Positions 1 to 4,931 of a stretch of 6,706 nucleotides of DNA are shown here, piece by piece. Source of the DNA: Pseudomonadota bacterium (lineage in GTDB: Bacteria > Myxococcota_A > Polyangia > Polyangiales > Sandaracinaceae); NCBI GenBank assembly GCA_023427125.1, contig JAEZBP010000475.1, forward strand, positions 1 through 6,706, in the 5' to 3' direction. The notes beneath the pieces are model-generated. The model was not told the DNA's origin and did not search any database. It saw only the letters and a program-made list of their open reading frames with translations. Made by a program: the position numbers and the translations under genes. Each line of letters starts with the position of its first letter. Positions within the stretch are counted from its first letter, which is position 1.

Positions 1-791
1 TGGGCGGCCACGCGCTCGGCCGGCCTCGCGATCCGGAGGTTGTGCTCGAGCGCCTCCGCGAGATCTTCGCGCTCGGCGCGCGCTACATGACGATCACCTG
101 GTCGAACGACAATCTGCTCGGCCACTCGTCGAGCGGCGCGCACCCCGAGCGGGGCCTGACCGAGCTCGGCCGGCGCGTCGTGCGCGAGATGAACAGGCTC
201 GGGATGATCGTCGACGTCTCCCACGTGAGCGACAGGACGTTCTGGGACATCCTCGAGGTCACCGAGCGCCCGGTGCTCGCGTCTCACTCGTCGTGCCGCG
301 CGCTCGCCGATCACCCGCGCAACATGACCGACGAGATGATCCGCGCGGTGGGCGCGCAGGGCGGCGCGGTCTGCATCAACTACTACACGCAGTTCATCGA
401 CGCCCGCTACGCCGCGCGGCGGCGCGCGCTCGAGCGGGCCCACGCCGATCGGTTTCGGGCGCTCCGCGAGGCGCACCCCGAGTGGTTCGAGCGCGCGATG
501 CACACCAACGCGCTGGTGCGCGAGCTCGAGCCGTCGCTATCCGTGCCGACGCTCTCGACGCTCGGCGCGCACTTCGCGCACGCGGCCGCGCTGGCCGGCC
601 CGGAGGCCGTGTGTCTCGGCTCGGACTTCGACGGCATCGGCGAGCTGCCGGTCGGGCTCGAGGACGTCTCGCGCCTCCACGCGCTCTCGGGTGAGCTCAC
701 CTCGCGCGGGCTGCCGATCGCGCCGATCTTCGGCGAGAACGTGCTGCGTGTCTTGGCGGCGCAGGCCGCCTCGACGGACGCGACACGCTGA
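1..791 (+). CDS. M19 membrane-dipeptidase-family metallopeptidase, 5' end missing
   Basis: The reading frame is open from base 3 to the TGA at 789-791, so the gene begins before the window; the GTG at 42 lies inside the domain and is not the true start. Family M19 enzymes are binuclear zinc hydrolases that cleave dipeptides, often with a D-residue or dehydro C-terminus. The window opens on GGHALG, which in the family directly follows the metal-bridging Glu. Further signatures are DVSHVSD (His codon 222-224) and ASHSS (His codon 285-287), the expected zinc ligands; HPRN, with the substrate-binding Arg; and LGSDFDGI (Asp 624-626), the catalytic-Asp region. It ends in the family's closing motif, here FGENVLRVL. 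The N-terminal HxD zinc motif and any signal peptide are upstream, so activity and location cannot be judged. The exact substrate is unknown. It appears to be a separate transcription unit from the next gene, which has its own -10. Confidence 0.93.
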   Translation, partial: GGHALGRPRDPEVVLERLREIFALGARYMTITWSNDNLLGHSSSGAHPERGLTELGRRVVREMNRLGMIVDVSHVSDRTFWDILEVTERPVLASHSSCRALADHPRNMTDEMIRAVGAQGGAVCINYYTQFIDARYAARRRALERAHADRFRALREAHPEWFERAMHTNALVRELEPSLSVPTLSTLGAHFAHAAALAGPEAVCLGSDFDGIGELPVGLEDVSRLHALSGELTSRGLPIAPIFGENVLRVLAAQAASTDATR

Positions 792-798
792 CTATACT
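771..798 (+). promoter_or_regulatory. Sigma70-type promoter for the SCP2-like gene
   Basis: TATACT at 793-798 matches five of six bases of the -10 consensus. TCGACG at 771-776 matches four of six of the -35 consensus, with a 16-base spacer. The element overlaps the end and stop codon of the dipeptidase gene. The start codon lies 9 bases after the -10, so the predicted transcript would have almost no leader, and no Shine-Dalgarno sequence is present. The match is by eye. Confidence 0.6.
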
Positions 799-807
799 CG
801 CGCGCCC

Positions 808-1446
808 ATGAACACCGACCCGATCGCCTTCATCAAGAACGACGTCCCCGCGCTCTTCAACCGAGGGGTCGCGCAGTACAAAGAGCGCGCGGACGGGGGC
901 GACGCGAAGGCCAAGGCTCGCTACGAGGACATCGCGGCAGCGCGCGGGGCGATCCGGGTGCTCTTCGAGGGGGACGGCGGCGGCGAGGTCTGGCTCGCGG
1001 TGAGCGGCGGTGAGCTGACGGCGCGCGACGCGCGTCCGGCGGACTTGCCGGTGCGCTTCGTCGTGGCGGCGCCGGCCGACGCGGCGAAGGTCGGGCTCGA
1101 GGAGCTGGCGTCGGCGGAGCTGCTCGATCGCGAGGAGGCCCCGCGCCGGATCGCGCGGAGCGCGTCGGCCGAGATCGAGAAGACGCTCTCGGGGCACACG
1201 ATCGAGTGCCACCTGACGTTCGTCGATCTGCCGGCGGATCCGGACGAGGTGACGCTGCGCGTCGGGCTCGGCGTCGAGCAGCCGCCGGCCAACCCCAAGT
1301 TCACCGCGACGGTGAGCTGGGACGACATCGAGGACCTGCGCGCCGGCGAGCTCACGCCGCAGCAGCTCTTCGGGCGCCTCAAGCTGAAGGGCGACGCCTC
1401 CCAGGCGATGGCGCTCGGCATGACCCTGATGCAGCGCCGCCGATAG
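808..1446 (+). CDS. SCP2 sterol-binding-like domain protein, cytoplasmic
   Basis: This encodes 212 residues starting at an ATG placed 9 bases after a good -10 box. No signal peptide or membrane segment is seen, so it is probably soluble and cytoplasmic. The C-terminal part (about 164-209) reads like the end of the SCP2 fold: a beta strand with FTATVSWDDIEDL, then GELTPQQLFGRLKLKGD and a closing helix, matching the family pattern of a Gly-rich helix, 'G.l.' strand and 'kGd' turn. An earlier stretch (about 47-90) with the FEGDGGGEVWLAVSGG strand pair resembles the opening strands of the same fold, so the segment at about 91-130 may be an insert within one domain. SCP2 folds bind lipids, sterols or acyl-CoA; the ligand here is unknown. 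It follows the dipeptidase by 16 bases but has its own promoter. The family call is by motif memory and needs a profile search. Confidence 0.7.
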   Translation: MNTDPIAFIKNDVPALFNRGVAQYKERADGGDAKAKARYEDIAAARGAIRVLFEGDGGGEVWLAVSGGELTARDARPADLPVRFVVAAPADAAKVGLEELASAELLDREEAPRRIARSASAEIEKTLSGHTIECHLTFVDLPADPDEVTLRVGLGVEQPPANPKFTATVSWDDIEDLRAGELTPQQLFGRLKLKGDASQAMALGMTLMQRRR

Positions 1447-1477
1447 GCTCTGACGTCGCTGCGGCGGCCCGCGCGGG

Positions 1478-1600
1478 GCTCGGCTCGGTCTCGGTGAAGG
1501 GGCTCGGGACACGCCGCCGGGTTCGGATCTCGTTCTCCGGCTCAGCTTGGCCTCGGCGCTCGGCCTCGGGCTCCGGCGGCTAACTCAGGCTCAGGCTGTC
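1478..1600. repeat. Degenerate CTCGG / minus-strand GAGNCN hexamer tract
   Basis: The plus strand shows repeated CTCGG-type units roughly every six bases: three near 1479-1494, one at 1503-1507, a cluster at 1551-1575, and the tandem CTCAGGCTCAGG at 1584-1595. Read on the minus strand these are GAGCCN/GAGNCN units. The units would read as Glu-Pro/Glu-Ala if translated, but the phase shifts and a stop interrupt it. It is best described as an imperfect simple-sequence tract. Confidence 0.55.
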
Positions 1601-1612
1601 GCAGACTCACCT

Positions 1613-1648
1613 CGCTCGGGAACGCCGAGCGGAGCGGGTTCCCCGCTC
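1613..1648. repeat. Two abutting perfect inverted repeats
   Basis: The first dyad has 7-base arms CGCTCGG (1613-1619) and CCGAGCG (1625-1631) with a 5-base loop. The second starts at the next base, with arms GAGCGGG (1632-1638) and CCCGCTC (1642-1648) and loop TTC. A competing pairing exists between GGGAAC (1618-1623) and GTTCCC (1638-1643), which would break both hairpins. No run of T follows, so an ordinary intrinsic terminator is not supported. Confidence 0.5.
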
Positions 1649-1833
1649 ACTGGACACCGGGGATGGGAAGCGCCGACCGGACGGAAGGGCCGCGTAGCTC
1701 GGCCGCCCGCGCGAACGCGCGCGCCATCAAGCAGAGCCGCGCCCGAGCCAACGACGTGGCGTGGGATGTGGCCACGACGGGGCATCGGCGCCGCCCCTCG
1801 CTGCTCGGGCGAGCGCGACGGCGCTCCGGCCCG

Positions 1834-1839
1834 TACAAT
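1834..1839 (+). promoter_or_regulatory. -10-like box for the FHA/transglutaminase gene
   Basis: TACAAT matches five of six bases of the -10 consensus and ends 8 bases before the GTG start, the same arrangement as at the SCP2-like gene. No convincing -35 is found 15-19 bases upstream, so an activator or another sigma factor may be needed. The predicted transcript would be essentially leaderless. Confidence 0.4.
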
Positions 1840-1847
1840 GAATCCAG

Positions 1848-3092
1848 GTGGACGTCCCGCTGTACATCGTGGTCGGGCGCTCTCAGGACTGCGACGTCAT
1901 CCTGCGGGATCCGAGCGTCTCTGGGCGGCACGCGCGGCTGAGCTGGCGCGGCGACAAGATCCTGCTCGAGGACCTCGGAAGCGCGAACGGGACCTGGCTC
2001 GACGGGAATCGAATCCGGCAGACCGAGCTGAAGGTCGGCGCCGAGGTCACGCTGGGCAACGCGCCCCTCGAGTGGAGCGAGCCGGCGCTCAAGCCCTTCC
2101 TCCGGCGCGGCGCGCGCGGTGACACCCTCGTCGGGATGCGCATCCCGGGCCGCCGCTTCATCTGCGGCTCGTGCGGCGCGAGGGGCGTGATGCCGCCCGG
2201 CTTCAAGACCGGGCAGCTGCGCTGCGGCTCCTGCGGCGTCTCGCTCGCGGTCGGCGGGCGCCGCGCGAGCGGATGGCTGACCGGCGCGGCCGCGCTGCTG
2301 GTCTTGGCCGGCGCGGTGGCCTCCGGCGTGTGGATGTGGCGCGAGGGGGCCTCCGCCGACACGCTCCGGCGGGCCGTGGAGCGCTTCGGGCTCGCCCAGG
2401 ACGAGGCCGGCGCCGGCGCCGCCTCGCCGCAGGAGCGATCGATTCGGCGGCGCATCGCGGGCAACGTCCGCGACGCGATCGATCCGACGCACCCCGACAC
2501 GCGCAACGCCGCCGTGCGGGTCGCCGCCGAGGAGGAGGGGCCCTTCCGCATCGAGCAGGTGGCGCGCATCTGGTCGCACGTGCGGGGGCGCTGGGCGTAC
2601 GCCAACGATCCGCGCGGCGAGGAGTTCTTCTCCCGCGCGAGCGCGACGCTCACCAACCTGACGGAGCACGGCAAGTACGGCGGCGACTGCGACGACTTCG
2701 CGATCGTGCTGGCGGCGATGACCGAGTCGATCGGGGGCCGCGCGCGCATCGTGATGCTCGACGGCGAGCAGGGCGGGCACGCGTACGCCGAGGTCTGCAT
2801 CCAGGCCGAGCCCGAGCAGGTCGCGCAGCGGATGGCCGCGCACTACCGCACCCATCGCGACGAGTACCTCGGCTCGCAGCGCCTCTCCAACATCCACTTC
2901 CGCAGCTCCTCGGACTGCCCCGTGTGGCTCAACCTGGACTGGAACGCGCGCGTGCCGGGAGGGCCCTACGGTCGGGAATACTGGGCGGTGGCGATCTACC
3001 CCGACGGAACCACGGAGACGCTCGCCCCCTCGGGCGGCGCGGCCCCTGAGGCGGGCGCGAACCCGCAGGTCGGGGCGAGCGCCCCGCCGTAG
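1848..3092 (+). CDS. FHA - zinc ribbon - transmembrane - transglutaminase-like fusion protein
   Basis: This is a 414-residue protein. The start is well fixed: an in-frame TGA at 1839-1841 excludes an upstream extension, and the next GTG would cut into the FHA core. Residues 3-78 form an FHA domain with the phosphothreonine-binding set intact (G10-R11, S25, H28, N47-G48-T49). Residues 104-131 form a four-cysteine ribbon (C106, C109, C126, C129) resembling MJ0042-type zinc ribbons. Residues 143-164 are one hydrophobic helix preceded by Arg138-Arg139, so the N-terminus should be cytoplasmic. Residues about 195-395 resemble a transglutaminase/cysteine-protease core: YGGDCDDFA with C281, GGHAYAEV with H311, and WLNLDWN with D364 as the likely triad. 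The His-to-Asp gap of 53 residues is longer than in the plain core and suggests an insert. It may join phospho-Thr sensing inside to peptide or protein processing outside. The substrate is unknown, and the tail after 395 is disordered. Confidence 0.88.
   Translation: MDVPLYIVVGRSQDCDVILRDPSVSGRHARLSWRGDKILLEDLGSANGTWLDGNRIRQTELKVGAEVTLGNAPLEWSEPALKPFLRRGARGDTLVGMRIPGRRFICGSCGARGVMPPGFKTGQLRCGSCGVSLAVGGRRASGWLTGAAALLVLAGAVASGVWMWREGASADTLRRAVERFGLAQDEAGAGAASPQERSIRRRIAGNVRDAIDPTHPDTRNAAVRVAAEEEGPFRIEQVARIWSHVRGRWAYANDPRGEEFFSRASATLTNLTEHGKYGGDCDDFAIVLAAMTESIGGRARIVMLDGEQGGHAYAEVCIQAEPEQVAQRMAAHYRTHRDEYLGSQRLSNIHFRSSSDCPVWLNLDWNARVPGGPYGREYWAVAIYPDGTTETLAPSGGAAPEAGANPQVGASAPP
3071..3086. repeat. 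GC hairpin at the end of the FHA/transglutaminase gene
   Basis: Perfect 6-base arms CGGGGC (3071-3076) and GCCCCG (3081-3086) flank the loop GAGC. The hairpin lies within the last codons, just before the TAG. It might assist transcript ending or stability, but it has no U-tract and such dyads are common at this GC content. Confidence 0.35.
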
Positions 3093-3103
3093 TCGCCAGC
3101 CGC

Positions 3104-3128
3104 GCTCCATGCGCGCGCCGCATGGGGC
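3104..3128. promoter_or_regulatory. Long dyad: candidate operator, or terminator hairpin of the gene before
   Basis: Perfect 7-base arms CCATGCG (3107-3113) and CGCATGG (3119-3125) surround a 5-base spacer. Outside them, one T/G mismatch is followed by a matching GC on each side, giving 10-base arms with one mismatch. It begins 12 bases after the FHA gene's stop and ends exactly where the extended -10 of the next gene begins, covering the -35 position. As DNA it suits a dimeric regulator; as RNA it would be a strong hairpin but lacks a clear U-tract. Confidence 0.45.
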
Positions 3129-3137
3129 TGTTATGCT
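3129..3137 (+). promoter_or_regulatory. Extended -10 promoter for the YbjN-like gene
   Basis: TG (3129-3130), one base, then TATGCT (3132-3137) fits the extended -10 pattern TGnTATnnT. No consensus -35 is present, as expected for extended -10 promoters; a dyad occupies that place. Predicted transcription would begin near 3144, leaving a leader of about 28 bases before the ATG at 3172. Confidence 0.45.
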
Positions 3138-3171
3138 GCGGGCCCTCTCGTTCCCAGGATTGAAAGAGCCC

Positions 3172-3651
3172 ATGGCTTCCCAGCTGCTGGAATCGCTCCG
3201 CGCGATGATCGACGAGGAGCTCGATGGCGTCACCTCGAGCCCCGAGGGCCTCCGCGCGATCGCCGACGTGCGCTTCGCCGAGACCGTGATCCGCATCGAC
3301 CACGACGAGGCCGCCGAGGCGATCCGGATACAGGCCTTGATCGCGCCGCCGGCGGGCGCGGGGACCGAGTTCCTGGTGTGGTGCCTCGCGACCAACACCC
3401 AGTACTGGGACGTGAAGATCGGCCTCGACGAGGACGGGATGCTCTCGGTGCACGCGGACCTCGAGGCCGAGGCGGGCACGCAGGCCAACGAGGACCTCGC
3501 CAACGATCTCGTCGATCGCGTGGAGTCCATCCTCCAGCTGCTCGACGAGGATCTCGCCGAGTATCTCCTCGACGCCGGGCTCGGCACCCCGGCGCAGCGC
3601 GCACGCTGGGAGAGCCGGCAGCCCGGCAACGACGAAGAGAACGTCGATTGA
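3172..3651 (+). CDS. Small acidic protein, YbjN / type III chaperone-like fold
   Basis: This encodes 159 residues. The ATG at 3172 is chosen because it follows a weak purine-rich site (GAAAGAG, 3162-3168) and a promoter-like extended -10 at 3129-3137; in-frame ATGs at 3109 and 3133 fall in or before that box. The protein is strongly acidic, soluble, and has no signal peptide. It reads as an N-terminal helix (about 1-18), beta strands around 36-58 and 66-72, a strand pair at 77-96 (YWDVKIGLDEDGMLSVHADL) and a long acidic helix (about 104-133). The 'strand - D.dG.l - strand - long helix' layout recalls YbjN-like and type III secretion chaperone-like proteins, which often bind partner proteins. 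That is fold-level similarity only, with no catalytic motif. The next gene begins 20 bases downstream and encodes an exported protein, so the two are likely co-expressed. Confidence 0.72.
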   Translation: MASQLLESLRAMIDEELDGVTSSPEGLRAIADVRFAETVIRIDHDEAAEAIRIQALIAPPAGAGTEFLVWCLATNTQYWDVKIGLDEDGMLSVHADLEAEAGTQANEDLANDLVDRVESILQLLDEDLAEYLLDAGLGTPAQRARWESRQPGNDEENVD

Positions 3652-3656
3652 ACCTC

Positions 3657-3662
3657 GAGGAG
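3657..3662 (+). promoter_or_regulatory. Ribosome binding site that decides the start of the exported protein gene
   Basis: GAGGAG lies 9 bases before the GTG at 3672, a good Shine-Dalgarno and spacing. It supports that GTG over the alternative TTG at 3648, which overlaps the preceding stop as TTGA. Confidence 0.6.
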
Positions 3663-3671
3663 CGCAGCGGC

Positions 3672-4757
3672 GTGACGCGAGGCCGACACCTGCGGGCGGT
3701 GATCGCGCTCGCCCTCGCGTCGCTGGCGGCGAGCCACGCGTCCGCGCAGGCCGAGCCTGAGGCCGAAGGCGACTTCGAGGTCGAGGGAGAGGCCGAGATC
3801 GAGCCCGCCGCGGAAGCGGCGCTTGGCGACCCGGGTGCCGTCCCCCGCGAGGCGCTCGAGGACGTCGACCCAGCGGAGATCGTCCCGATCGATCGCGTCG
3901 AGGAGCGGGAGGTCGTCTCGTCGAGCCCGCGCACGCTCCTCGGGCCCGCTGGCGCGCTGTGGATGGAGCTGGGGATGACGGCGGGGGCCGCGCGAGGCGA
4001 CGAGCTCGTCGGCCTCTCGGGTGAGCTGGGGCTGCGCTACCGGGTCGCGGAGTCGGTCGTCGCCGACGTGAGCTGGGGCCTGACCTGGGCCTCGACGCGC
4101 GTGACCGGCGAGGTGATCGACGACGCGATGAGCATCCCTTACGCGGCCTCGCACGAGCGGCTCGAGCCGGGCAACCCAACCCTCGGCGGCGCCTTCGTGC
4201 ACCGCAGCGCGGGGAGCCTCCTCGAGGTGGGTCTCTCGGTCTCGATCCCGACCGCGTCGCGCTCCGAGCGCGCCGTCGACGCGAACAGCGCAGCGGAGCG
4301 GGAGAGCTCCGAGCTCGCGCAGCGCGGCGCGTCGGCGATGCGCGGCCATCGCGGCGCCTTTCGGTGGGCGCCGGAGCGGGTCTCGCTCGCGATCCCGTTC
4401 CGCGTCGTGCTCCCGGTCGCGCCGGTCTTCATCGAGCTCGACGGCGCGCTGGCGGTGATGCTGCCGGTGCTCGGCGACAGCGCCGCCGAGGCCGACACGC
4501 TCGTGGAGCTCGGCGCCGGCGTCGGCGTCGAGGTGGTGGGGCCGCTCGCGATCGGCGCCGGCCTGCACGGGGGCGGCGCGCCGACCGGCACGACCTTGCC
4601 TCCCTTCACGCTCTCGGCCGAGCCGTGGGCGCGCCTGCGCTTCGATCCCGTGCAGATCAGCGCGCGCGGCGTCCTCCTCCTCAGCGGGCGAGACGGCATC
4701 GGGAAGAGCCGCGGGCCCTCCTTCGGCGTCTTCCTCGCCGCCGGCGTCGAGCTGTGA
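3672..4757 (+). CDS. Exported beta-rich protein, probably outer membrane, unknown function
   Basis: This encodes 361 residues from GTG at 3672. The N-terminus is a typical signal peptide: a basic region (T-R-G-R-H-L-R), a hydrophobic core (about 9-20) and AxA sites giving cleavage after about residue 25 or 27. Next comes an acidic low-complexity linker (28-50, mostly E, A, G, P) coded by GAG-based hexamers. From about 90 to the end, alternating hydrophobic/polar strands with Gly and aromatic residues (for example 97-105, 114-125, 128-140, 184-193, 252-264, 277-300, 348-360) suggest an outer-membrane beta barrel. A polar Ser/Glu/Ala-rich loop lies at about 196-228. It ends in Leu rather than the usual terminal Phe, so barrel identity is not certain. 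I do not recognise a named family. It sits 20 bases after the YbjN-like gene, so that protein could assist it; this is inference. Confidence 0.72.
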   Translation: MTRGRHLRAVIALALASLAASHASAQAEPEAEGDFEVEGEAEIEPAAEAALGDPGAVPREALEDVDPAEIVPIDRVEEREVVSSSPRTLLGPAGALWMELGMTAGAARGDELVGLSGELGLRYRVAESVVADVSWGLTWASTRVTGEVIDDAMSIPYAASHERLEPGNPTLGGAFVHRSAGSLLEVGLSVSIPTASRSERAVDANSAAERESSELAQRGASAMRGHRGAFRWAPERVSLAIPFRVVLPVAPVFIELDGALAVMLPVLGDSAAEADTLVELGAGVGVEVVGPLAIGAGLHGGGAPTGTTLPPFTLSAEPWARLRFDPVQISARGVLLLSGRDGIGKSRGPSFGVFLAAGVEL

Positions 4758-4931
4758 TCCGGGCGCGTGGGGGCTACGGGATCGCCTCACTGGCCCTTAG
4801 GGAAGGGGAACACCCCAACGGCCGCGCAGGTTGAGGGGTACGATTGCCGGCGCCGAGCGGCGCACATACGCTCCGAGCCACACCGCGCCAGGCGCGGACG
4901 GCCTCCGGGCAGCCGGAAAGGCAAGGTGAAG
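4758..4931 (+). promoter_or_regulatory. Leader of the M48/dynamin unit, with dyads and a weak promoter
   Basis: A possible promoter is TTGCCG (4844-4849), 17 bases, TACGCT (4867-4872), which is weak at the -10. Three dyads follow one another: GCGCC/GGCGC (4850-4863, loop GAGC, in the promoter spacer), CCGCGC/GCGCGG (4883-4897, loop CAG), and a bulged hairpin (4901-4922: GCCT/AGGC around CCGG/CCGG). The last would pair the upstream GGAAAGG and leave the AAGGTGA site free. No known riboswitch was recognised, and at this GC content some of these may be chance. Confidence 0.35.
4923..4929 (+). promoter_or_regulatory. Ribosome binding site of the M48 gene
   Basis: AAGGTGA lies 2 bases before the ATG at 4932, which is short, and GGAAAGG (4915-4921) lies 10 bases before it. 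Together they support this ATG over the upstream in-frame GTG at 4767, whose extension is a basic, unstructured 55 residues made from the leader. Confidence 0.5.

Larger units (their letters stand above)
1447..1847 (+). other. Intergenic region of about 400 bases without a supported gene
   Basis: No frame here shows a protein with recognisable motifs, a convincing start or homology by eye. The short open frames on both strands are arginine-, alanine- and proline-rich, as expected from random GC-rich DNA. The region holds a degenerate six-base-period tract (1478-1600), two abutting hairpins (1613-1648) and a -10-like box just before the next gene. No tRNA fold and no U-tract terminator was found. 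Confidence 0.7.

Noticed and set aside
1519..1535. T-loop-like string GGGTTCGGATC suggesting a tRNA
   Set aside because: No cloverleaf, acceptor stem or anticodon arm can be built around it.
1663..1941. Short plus-strand frame running into the FHA gene
   Set aside because: It is in a different frame from the FHA domain, has an Arg/Ser-rich random composition and no motif.
2171..3049. Overlapping plus-strand frame of 292 codons inside the FHA/transglutaminase gene
   Set aside because: It is an Arg/Gly-rich shadow of a gene whose own frame carries clear domain motifs.
3648..3671. TTG start for the exported protein, overlapping the previous stop as TTGA
   Set aside because: The GTG at 3672 has a well-spaced GAGGAG and gives a more typical signal peptide; coupling through the TTG remains possible.
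1647..4790. A minus-strand open frame of about 1047 codons opposite three plus-strand genes
   Set aside because: It is Arg/Ala/Pro/Gly-rich with no domain motif and lies opposite well-supported genes; long antisense frames are usual at this GC content.
4821..4925. Loose resemblance of the M48 leader to a cyclic-di-GMP (GEMM) riboswitch: CAGG, hairpin, ACGC, AGCC order
   Set aside because: The conserved A-rich core bases are missing and the spacing is off; only a covariance-model search could reopen it.
4767..4931. N-terminal extension of the M48 protein from a GTG at 4767
   Set aside because: The added 55 residues are basic and patternless, and the ATG at 4932 has ribosome-site sequences.
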